Under the pieces are notes generated by a model, which saw nothing but the letters and a program-made list of their open reading frames with translations, made no database searches and was not told where the DNA came from. Below, in pieces: positions 1 to 12,000 of a DNA stretch of 64,000 nucleotides (positions are counted from its first letter, which is position 1; every line of letters begins with the position of its first letter). This DNA comes from JBMNSK01 sp050945155. GTDB lineage: Bacteria > Actinomycetota > Coriobacteriia > Coriobacteriales > Eggerthellaceae. The position numbers were made by a program, and so were the translations under genes. The DNA lies in assembly GCA_050945155.1 (NCBI GenBank), contig JBMNSK010000003.1, positions 1 through 64,000 on the forward strand. Direction: 5' to 3'.

Positions 1-3000
1 CGATCCGAAAAGTGGTAACCAAAAACATCACGGCCCATTTGACTGGTGTACCTCACTTGAAGAACTTGACATTTCTGGTTGGGATATGTCGGCAGCTACG
101 GCAAACACCAACCTGCTTGCAGGCTGCTCCTCACTTAAAAAGTTAGTTTCAGGGTCCAAGTGTGTGTTAATCAATAGCGATCTTCCGGGAGTAGCAAATG
201 CGCCTGGTCGGTATAAACTTACCTTGGTGAGTGATGATTCTGATTTACAAGTGGGACAAATTGTAAGTCCAAGTACGCTTTGCTCGTTCTATTCTGAACT
301 AGCTTCTGGCGAAGATAATGGGCATGGAACCGCCACCTGGGAATGGGTTCGTGGAACGACAATTCACTTTAACCCGAATGCAAGCGGAACCCTTGGCTCT
401 ATGCCAGATATTTTCTTAGAGCGTGGAGAAGCTTATACGCTTCCAACCCAAGATCCAGATGCCACTGTTGATAACTATGACCATAACGTATTTTTCCGTG
501 ATGGATATTGGCTGCGTTGGTGGAACACCAAAGCAAGTGCTCCTGGTCAAAACCGCGACACTGAATATGAGGCCGGCTCAGAATTTTACGCTCCCGACCT
601 AACAAGTGAGATAACACTTTATGCGGTCTGGGTACGTCGAGTAAAAGCAATTGCTATTTTTGAACCCGGCTCAGAAGATAATGTATCGGGCACAACTGAC
701 TCAATCCTTGATAAGTGGGCAGGCGACGACATTGTCGTTTCAGACAATGGGTATACTCGCGTAGGTTATGACTTTATCGGTTGGCTTTTACAGGTTGACA
801 ACAAATACCACTATCCGCAAGAAAGTTATCAATTAACTGACACTCAAAAATATGAAGGGGTTTGGACCAACCCCGAAACCGGTGAATCTTTCCAGGTTGT
901 TTATCACCGCTTCGTTGCGCAATGGAAACAAAAGAGCGGCTTTAGCCTTGACTATGATCTTAAGGGCGGCTCAATTGCCTATAACGGCTCTACCGTTAAA
1001 ACCCTTCCTTCAAAAACCAATATTTCTTGGGAATCAACTAATCTTTTGCCATCAGGAACACCAACTCGAAAAGGCTATACCTTCGATGGTTGGTACTACA
1101 CGCTTAATGACCAAAATTACAAAGCATCCAACAATACCCGTTATCGTGATATTGCTGAATTAAACGACAATATCAACGCAGGACTTATCCTTTGGGCATT
1201 ATGGAGTGAAGCTCCAGTAGGTCTTACTTTTGAAAGCGCCAACTCTTCTCAAGGCCTTGTTTATAACCCAGCAACTGATGCTGATGTAACGAACTTCTTT
1301 GAGCAGGTGGATTCCTTAAGCGGTATATCTCAAGGCTCTACCGCTCACGCAAAGACAGGCTATCATTTTGCTTATTGGTTAGAGTCCCGCACCAATACCC
1401 GTATATATACCGCAATACTAACCGGAGCACAGGTTAAAGGCGTTGCATATATTAATGGCATCTATGTCTCTACAACCTTTACGGCCTTCTTTGAACCAAA
1501 CACCTATACCGTTCATTACGATTTAAACGGCGCAACGGGAAGCTTAGATGATCAAAGCTTTACCTATAACAAGGCAGACTATTTAGCTAAAGCAACCGGT
1601 ACGATTAGTAGAAAAGGCTATGCTTTTGTAAATTGGAATACGGTCAAAAACCCCACGAGCGATAATCCCGGAACCAGCTATAAAGATGCTGCTTGGGTCT
1701 CAAACTTAAGCTCAGTAGATGGCGCCACAGTTATTTTGTATGCTCAGTGGAGAGAACTCACCGGAACTATGACGTTTTATGCCGAGAAAGGCGGAGTATT
1801 AACTAAGCCTAACGGACAAACGACATCTCAGTGGACACAGACTTATGGTTTTGCAACGGGTACTATTGAGCATGCTACCCCAACCCCAAACAAGGGCTAT
1901 CATTTTGTAGGCTGGTATGACGGCTCAAGTACCGCTTTAATCTCAAACGATATTAACTGGGATCCTGTTCGTGGAGACGACGGACTTTGGCCTTCTGTTG
2001 CTCGCTATATAGCTCGCTTTGCTCCTAATACCTATACCATCCACTATGACGTGGCTGGCGGTAGCGGAAGTATTGCTGATCAGGCTATGACCTATGATGA
2101 ACGTGGGCGTTTAGCTGCCGTACATGATGATCCAGAAACAGAGGAAGTAACGGGTATATCACGTACTGGCTATACCTTTAAGCGCTGGGTACAAACTCTT
2201 GCTGATAACACCAAAGCCTACTTCGATGATATGGCTTGGGTTTTAAATCTTACTGATGTAGACAACAGCGTAGTTACTCTGGTTGCTGAGTGGGAGCCTA
2301 TCACCTATACCGTTGTCTTTAACGCTGGTATTGATGGCGCAACCGGTTCGGTTCTTGCTCCTGCAGTAAACAATCGTCAGACCTATCACTACGGCGAGCT
2401 TGCTGCTCTAGCGAAAAACGACTTTGCAAGAAATGGCTATATATTCCGCGGTTGGGCAACAAGTCTTAATGGTTCTAAGGTTTATGATGACTGTCAGGAC
2501 GTTATTAACCTTACAACAGTTCAGGGTGGCGAGATTCTTCTCTTTGGTGTCTGGGAGAAAAATCACTATACCGTTACATTCGAAAATCCTGAAGTTGACG
2601 AAAGCGACGCAACAAAGCCACGTGGAGAAATAAGCTCTGCTGATCCACAAAACATCATTTATTTAGGGCATGCTACCAATCCTCAGACCAACGCTTCAAG
2701 CAATAAGTATAAGTTTGGATACTGGTCTTATACGATTACCCTTGATGACGGGTCGACCCTAGAGGGTACCACCACCGAACCTTCTGCTATTGATATCGAA
2801 GGCACTACCGTCTTTGTTGCACACTGGGTAGCTCGTTCATTTAGCGTTTCTTATGAGCCAGGCGAGCACGGTAACTTTGCTTCAGGATCTTCCGGTTATA
2901 CCTATTTCTCAAATCTTACTTGGTCAAGCAAGGTTCCTGCCTACGACGGTGGTCTTGATACCGCAGCAACTAATAACAAAAACCTTGGAAACCCCAAGGC

Positions 3001-6000
3001 AAAAACCGGCTGGCGTTTCTTGTACTGGCAGTGGAAAGATATTAATGGCAATATCTTGCGCTCAGACCAAACAGCACTGCCGCAGTATATCTCTGACTAC
3101 TTCAGCGGAACCGAAGTTTTAACTGAAGGCGAGATTGTCTTTACCGCTGTTTTTGACTCACGCACCCAGGCTTTAGCATTTGATCTTAACGGTGGTTTTG
3201 AACTTATTAAAGATTCTTGTGCAAGCAGGGCCTATCCGACTGGGGATCCAGTGGTGCTGCCTGACGAGACAATGGTAAGAAACTATGGCTACACGCTTGT
3301 TGGCTGGAGTCTTAAACCAAGCGGTCCTGCAATCTATAAGCCTGGCCAAACTATTGCGATGTTTGGTGTGAACACGACCCTGTATGCAATCTGGCAGGCT
3401 CGTACCTATGCAGTCTATTTTGATACTACCGGCGGCAGCTTTGATAATGGTCACGGTCCTCTTAATTCTGATAACAAGCGCACGGGCGTTCACTGGGTAG
3501 ACAAGCAACTCTTAAAAGACATTCCTGACCCTGTTAAACCAGGCTTTACCTTTATGGGCTGGTATGAGGTACTGGGTGGCGGCTACGATGTTGCCAAAGT
3601 CTCAAACGCTATGGCGTTTGAAGGTATTGCTCCTTTAGGATCTGATGGCATTCGTATCGATGCTGAAGGAACCGTTGCAACCTTATACGCTAAGTGGAAA
3701 GAGCTTATTTCTACTATTAAATATATTGCAGTAATAAGTGACCCAACAAGCCCAACGGGCTTTAGAGAAAAGCCCGATGCCGGTAAGCTTTCTCAAACCA
3801 AAGAGTCGATTCTGCGCACCAGCGGCACTCCTGCTGGTTCGGTTGCAAGCCCTAACAAAGGCTTTGACTTTATCAAATGGGTTGACGCTAACGGAAACGA
3901 AGTACACTTCGAGCGTTTGTATCGCATTGAAGACGACGGTGCTGGAAACCAAACCATTGTTTGGCTTGATGAGTGGGAGCTTGTCCCAACCAAAGAAGCT
4001 TATGATGCGTATGCAGGTAAGTTTAATATGTGGGCTAACCCCACCATTTTCTATGCTGTCTTTTATGCACACACCTATACCATCAACTTTGATCCAAACG
4101 GCGGTACAGGCTCAATCGACCCGATGCATGCGCAGTGTGGTGAGACCTATAATCTGCCCTACAATATTGACCCCGTTACAGCGCGCTCAAAAATTGAGCG
4201 CGAAGGTTATAACTTCTTAGGCTGGAATACCTCTCCTGATGGATTAGGTACCGACTATGAAGATGGTCAGGCAGTAACTAATCTTGTTACTGATGATGGG
4301 GGCGCAATCACCTTATATGCCATGTGGCAGCCTGGCACCTTTACCCTTACCTTTGATTCAAATGGCGCCAACATGGAAGCTATCCGCCGTTACTATGACG
4401 CAGGCGATAAGCTCTATCTTTTAAAGAACACGGTCTTTAAGCGCACTGGTTATACCTTTGGGGGCTGGTGTACTGAGGCTAGCGGCAAGGGGGCACCGGT
4501 ATATAAACCATCAGCGCTTTATACCATGCCTGGTCACAACACCACCATGTATGCTGTTTGGATTCCGATTAACTACACCATCGCCTTTGAGCCGGGAGCA
4601 CCAAATGTAAAAGGCTCTATGGATAAGATATCTACGGTATATGACAAAGAGACAGTACTTCCTGAGGCAAACTACAAGCGCACTGGCTATGACTTTGCTG
4701 GTTGGGCACTGTCAGTGGGTGGCACCGTTAAATATCTTGACGGCGATACGGTATCTAAACTTACAAGCATAAACAACGCAACCGTTACCCTGTTTGCCAT
4801 CTGGGCTCCACGCTCTAACCTTGTTAGCTTTGTTACGTCAAACCCAGATAGAGGTACCGTCATTGCTGCAAATCAGCATGTCTTAACCGGCAGCTCCCCT
4901 GATATGACTGCAGTTTCTGCAACACCAAAAGATGGATATGGACTTTTGTGTTGGATGTATAGGACAACACTTGAAGATGATGAAGGCACCGTGCTTTCAA
5001 GTGCCGTCTTCGATCCGTCTACCTTTGAGATTTTAGGTCCAACCGTCTTTACCGCTATTTGGGGCAAACTGCCGGCAGTGATTTATCTTCCTGGTGTCCA
5101 TGGAGACTTCGAGCTTGCAGAGCTTGGAAAGACGCTTTTTGAAGAACTTACCCCAGGACAGACTCCTCCTGCCTTTGCCGGAAAGACCGATGATAAGGGT
5201 CGTCCTCTTGGAACCTCACCGTGGGTCTTTGTTGGCTGGCGCTCCGTTGCCGACGGCAAACTTTATAGTCCCGATAAGCTTCCGGTAGTAAGCGATGGTG
5301 CAGATATCTATGTTGCCGAATGGACAGCTAAAGGAAACATCACTGAAGACCTTAATTTTGTTATTGGCGATGAAGCACACTGGACTGATGACAACACAAG
5401 CGAAGCGCGCACGACAGAATATGATGCCGATACAAAGATTAAACTTCCGGATGCAAAGGCTATAAGCCGTCCCGGTTGGCAGCTACTTGGATGGGGTACA
5501 AGTGCTGATGGGTCAGCTTATTGGGCCCCAGGTGCTGACTATATCGTGCCTGCTTCAAATACGACTTTATATGCTATCTGGTCTCAATATATCTACACCA
5601 TAGTTTATGACACCGAGGGTGGAACCTATTTTGAGAATAAAGATGGTGTTACTTGGAGAGAAACCAATATTCTTCCAAACGCACCACCTACTCGTCCCGG
5701 CTTTTACTTTGGTGGTTGGTTCTCTGGTGAAAACGGAACCGGCACCAAACTGACAGACGAGTCTGCCTTATGTGATTTTGCAGGCTCGGATGCTCCTCGA
5801 GAAATCACCATTTATGCCTTATTGGTACCTGAACGAGCCGACTTGCACTATGTAGTTTCTCCCGATGGCTCAGGTACTTTAACAGTAGAAGTAGAGATAG
5901 TTAACGCAGGAGACGGTAAACCGGCTGGTACCACTGCTAAAGCTAACCCCGGATGGCATTTTAAGGGTTGGTATGACAAAGCAGAAGGTGGACGTCTTTT

Positions 6001-9000
6001 ATCTCGCAATCTAAGCTTTATTCCTTCTAAATCTGCTGCGGGTGTGTGGTTTGCTGGAACTACCTGGTATGCCATCTTTGAAGCCAATACCTACACCGTA
6101 CACTTTGATCCAAACGGTGGCACTGGAGCTCCGGACAACCAGACCCTTACCTATGCAAAGTCAGAGCCGCTGACTAGAGCGACAAACATTTCTAAGAGCG
6201 GCTGCAAATTCCTTGGTTGGAACAGCGATAAAGACAAAGCTGATGCAGGAGAAGTTGTTTATGCCGATGGTGCAGCTGTAACCTCACTTGCTCCTGAAGG
6301 AACCATTACCCTTTATGCGGTCTGGCAAGTAGTCGGCTACACCTTAGCCTACGATCCAAACGGTGGTAAAGGCGAAATTGATAAGTCGCTTACCAATACC
6401 TATCACATGGTTGGATCTGATGTTGTGCTTGCAAGTGAGACCGATGCCGCTGTCTTTACGCGCAAGGGATATCACCAAACCGGCTGGGATACCAAGCCCG
6501 GAATTGTGGATGGAGATCCTGAATACGCATTTGGTGCCACGGCAACCATGCCAAACTCAATCTTTGTACTCTATGCCCACTGGGTACCCAATACCTATGT
6601 TTTGCACTTCGATAAGGCAGGTGCTCAAGGCGGAACACATCCTGATGAAGGAAAGGTTCTTAAATACAACGAGGCATACACCTTGCCAGGTATTGTCGAT
6701 AGCGAAAACAACAGCATCTATACCTATGTGGGCCATCGCTTCCGTGGTTGGCATATTGACGGAGAAGACTCAGATGATATTTCTTCATCAGGCTACTATG
6801 AGCCTGGCACCGTTGTTTCTGGTTTGCTTTCGGTTTGGGGTGGAACTATTACCCTTCGAGCTGACTGGGAAGAAATTCGTGTTGGTATTGTCTGGAAGTC
6901 AGATGACGAAACCAAAGGAACGGTAGCAGGACGCCTGAATGCCATTATGTGGGGAGATACTATCCCGAATGCTTCTTCTAATCCGGTTATCATTTCTCCG
7001 GTTGCCCATATGCGCCTTTCTGGCTGGACCTACGTCATGATTGAGGACAGCGGGGAAGTTGAAGGGCATCTTGATCCAAACGGAATTTATGGCTTTAAGG
7101 TCTTAGGTCCTGTTACGTTTATTGCCCACTGGACCGATGCTTTTGTCATTGAGTACGTCATGGGTATTTCTGGTCATGGAAACTTTACTGAAGGCGTTGA
7201 GGGCAGGACTAAGTTTAGCCATGCTGTTGCCAATAGCGGCGTTCCTGCCTATAACGGCGAAACTTATGACACAGGTCTTCCACGCGCACAAGATGGGTGG
7301 AGGTTTGCAGGCTGGTACTGCGAGGCAACCGGTCAGTACTACTATGCGGCAAATATTTCTAGCATGGTAGAGGCAACAAGCGATCTTGTCTTTACTGCTC
7401 TTTGGGAAAAGGCTGACTACTATGTTCGCTTTGATGTAAACAAGCCTGCTGACTCTCTTAAGAGCTGGGGTACTATGGTTGATCAAGGTATGACCTTTGG
7501 AAAGACCATGGCCTTAGAACAAAATAACTATGCATGCACCGGTTATACCTTTGTGGGCTGGAACACCCAAGCCAATGGCAGCGGTACAAGCTATCTTGAC
7601 ATGCAAGACTTCTTACTTGATAGCGGCTCAACCGGACAGATAGTTATGCTGTATGCACAGTGGCTGCGCCGCGCCTATGTGGTACAGATTGGCAACCAAG
7701 ATACCGAACACGGTAGCGTTACCGGAAGTGACAAATACCTCGTACAGCAGGTTGGTTATCGTGGCAACCCCAATGAAGGCGATATCAAAACCACTCCTGG
7801 TCTTACGCCAGAAACTTACGTCAACAAGTGGCGTCTTTGGGGCTGGCGCTGGAGCTTTACCCTTGATGATGGTTCTGTTTATGAGGGCACTACTGCTGGT
7901 GCGCTACACAATGTAGAAGTCTTTGGTGCCGGACGTATTTTAGCTATCTGGGAACACCTCTACGACATTAAATACACCAAGGGCGCTCATGGCACCTTTA
8001 CCGAAAACGTCGAGGGCAAAACCACCTTTACAAACAAAAGCGTTGGTACAAGCATTCCTGCCTATGCAGGAGAGACCAACTTATCTGGCAAACCGACTGG
8101 TGAGGACGGTTGGGTCTTTTTTGGCTGGCTTACCAATGACGGCAGAACATTTTCTACGTGGCCTTCTTATATCTCGCCAACCACCATTACTATGCCAGAA
8201 GGCGGTCTTATCCTTACCGCTCAGTGGGTAAAAGACAATTCGCAGTTTATCTTTGATCCAAACGGTGGCAAAGAGGTAGGACACCAGCTTCAAACCATTA
8301 CTGCTGCAACCTATTCGCAAGTAGCTCTTCCGACAACAGGCGATGTTGAGCGCGGTGGATATAAGCTTTTAGGTTGGGCAATTACTCCGGATGGTAGCGT
8401 CTATACCGATGCTGCGGGCAATGTTTATAATGCCGGCGCTACTGTACTTATGCTTCCGGGCGAAACAACCCTTTATGCGGTCTGGGAAGAAATTTGGATC
8501 TATGTTGGCTTTGACTGGAAAAACCGCGAGATTGCCAATGAAGGCTCAATCTATAGTCCCGATGGTATCGGTAGCGGTCCAAGATTTGACGGAACCTACT
8601 ATATGTCTGTCGGTCAAGCAAGCGGACGTTGTGTGAGTTGGCATAGACACGGACTCGATATAACCTCCAGCTCAAAAGATACTCCCTATGCTATTGGTGC
8701 ATCCCCCATGCCAGGCTATCATCTGCTTCACTGGGTAGACGAACAAGGCACCATCTATTCGACTGACTATATTTTCCAGATCTTTAGAGAGGCAGATGGA
8801 CTGTATCACAGCCACACCTACTATGCTCAGTTCACCGAAAACGATGATGTTATTTATACCTTTACGCCAAACGATCCGGTTGCAGGCTGGGTTAATCGTG
8901 CAAGCGATCCAGTAGCACCTGCTACCGGAACCGCCCTTGGCTCTACTGCCCATGCACGTCGTGGATACAAGTTTGTCCACTGGATTGACGAGAACGGATC

Positions 9001-12000
9001 GGTTGTAAGCACAAGCGCAACCTTTGTTCCGTCGCGTGAGGCAGCTGCAGGAAATATTTATGTTGGACACAGCTATACCGCAGTTTTTGCTGAGGCAGAT
9101 GTGAGCTTTAGTGTTGAATATTGGTTCCAGAACTCTGACGGTAAGTATTTACGTGACGATAACGTAACTATTAGTGACCTTAAGGCACCAACTGGTGCAC
9201 GCGTCACTATTACAGAAGACGGCGTATTAACCATTGTGGCTAAAGACGGAACAACCTCAACGCTTGGAAATACCTATGTTATTACGCGTACAGGTTGGAC
9301 TTTTGACCCAGAGATTTCTTTACTGTCAGGTGTGGTACTTGCAAACGGACAGCTAGTTTTGCGCCTTAACTATGATTTAAACAGGCATACCGTAACTTAT
9401 GAATATACCGGTGATGTTCCTGCTGGCGCACCTGCACTTCCTAAGGCATCTACCCACTATTACAACACCGCTGTTGAACTAGCAGATACTTTAAGCATGA
9501 AAGGCTATGAATTTATCGGCTGGCGTGTTCCCGATGGAGTTCGTATTACCGTTAATGCTTCTGGTAAACGCATATTTAGGATGCTTGACCAAGACATAGT
9601 TATCACGGCAAGCTGGAATGCAAAGACCTACGATATTAGCTTTGTTATTGCTGATGAGGATACCTCTAAAGGTACGCTTGTTGACAACAGGCCTCTTACA
9701 AGCGGCACCTTTGGCGAAAAGGTAAGTTATCGCGATGAGAATAACAATCCTTATGTTGTCGTAACGCCGAGCGACTCAAGCGCCTGGATTCTTGCCGGTT
9801 GGAAGTGGAGTCAAACCGATGACGACGGTGTTGTAACCTCTGGCATTACGGTAAATCCAGCAGATATAACTGTTGGTGGCACGATTGTCTTTACCGCAGT
9901 CTGGGGCAAGGTTTCTTCTGTTGCTTATTTGCCAGGAGATCATGGTGACTTTAGCGCTGATGTAGAAAACAAGACCTACTTTGAAACAGAAGTTGGAAGT
10001 GCTCTTCCACAGTATGCAGGTGAAACCGATGATTCTGGCAACCCGCGTGCAAAGACCGGTTATGAGTTTGTGTGCTGGATGTGGACCGACTCTTCTGGTG
10101 CTGTTCATTATTCAAACACCGAATCACTTCCTTTAACCGTCCAAGAAATGCTTCGCTTCACCGCTGTATGGCGCGGAATTGAAAACAGCTTTGTTATCGA
10201 TTTAGCAGGCGGTGCACTTGGTAGTGATCAGACCTCAGTTGATGGAACCTATAGGACCGACGATAAGATTACGCTTCCGGGTTCTTCATACGCAAACCGT
10301 CCTGGCTATCACGCCGCAGGCTTTTCTAAGAACCCACCTTCAGGTACGTATCAAAAAGACTACGATTTGGACTCTGTCTTTATTATGCCGGCAGAAGGCG
10401 TCACTCTTTATATCTATTGGGAAGAAGATGACCCAGTACGTATAGTGTATGTTGCAGGTGATGGCGGAAATGTTGAGCCGACGGTAGACTGGGTTGCTCC
10501 TAAAACGGGTATACCTCAAGGTTCAACCGCTACTCCTAAGAAGGGCTATCACTTCATCCACTGGATTGATGCAAAAGGTAACGAAGTTTCTCTTGATAAA
10601 ACCTTTATACCAACGCTTGCAGATGGCGCGGTATGGGTAAACGGAACCACCTTTACAGCCGTATTTGCCGAAGATGATCCGGTAACTATTACCTATGAGA
10701 TAAATATCAAAGGTGCAGGAACCTTAAGCTTAACTAGTGAGTCTATTGCTCCTGCAACCGGACGCCCGAAAGGCTCAACTGCAACCGCAAACAAAGGCTT
10801 TAAGTTCTTGGGTTGGTATGACACCAAAGGCAATATCATGACCTTTGTTGATGAAAACGGTGACACCTTGTCTTATAACGAGCAAATGCCAAGCTTTGTT
10901 CCACCGTTTATTGACGGAGCTTATGAGATGGCAACCTATATTGCAATGTTTGAAGGTGGTGATACCGACTATGTTGTTGAATACTGGTTACTTGATCTTG
11001 ATGGCAAACCTGCAAGCGTTGTGCGCGAGCAACATACAGGTAAAGCCGGCGACTCAGTTGCAGCTGAGGTAAAAGATATTCAGGGTTATGTCTATCATGC
11101 AGGATATACCTATACAGACGGCACCATCGAGATTGCAACAGGCACCATAGCAGGTGATGGCAGCCTCGTATTAAAGCTTTTCTATGATCCAGGTAACGTA
11201 AACATAAACTATGTTCTTGATGCTAGCCGCAAAGAAACCTGGAAGGCAGGCAGCGATACTTTCTCTGGATCAAAGAGGGTTACCAGTGAAACAACCATGC
11301 CAGGTGCTACAGATGTATCTCGCCCAGGCTATACCCTTGTTGGCTGGAATACAAACAAAGATGCTGCAGAAGCAGGAACGGTTGAGTATCCTCTTGATTT
11401 AAGCGCAAGTCCCTGGAAACTTTTGATTCCAACGTTTGATTTGACGTTTTATCCGGTTTGGTTGGCAAATACGGATACTCCGTATACTGTTGAGCATTGG
11501 CTGGTCGACAGCAAAGGCAACGCTAGTCGAGTTGACAGCGATACCGAAAGCCATACAGGTACGACTGATACAACTGCAAATGCTACGAAAAAGACCTATA
11601 CCGGTTATAAGTATGTTGACTCTTATACCAATGCAGCCAACGAGACTGTTCAAAGTATTTTGTCCGGCAACATCAACGGAGATGGAAGCTTAGTATTAAA
11701 GCTTTTCTATCAGGTACTTGCCCGCACCATTAACTACGATCCAAACGGTGGCGTTTGGGGTGGCGATAAGACAGCTCCTGTCGATACTGCTTATGCCAAC
11801 GAAACGCTGAAGCTTCCTCAAGAAGGTAGCGACCAAGGACAAGTTTCTCGTCCGGGCTATAACTTAGTGGGCTTTAGTGACGGTATCTCGCGAGATAAAG
11901 ACGGAAACCTTATCGTTTTCTCCGGAGATATTGCTCTTCCTGCTTATGATGGCGATGTGATTACCTTTACCGCTGTTTGGCAAGCTCGAAACGACACCAA

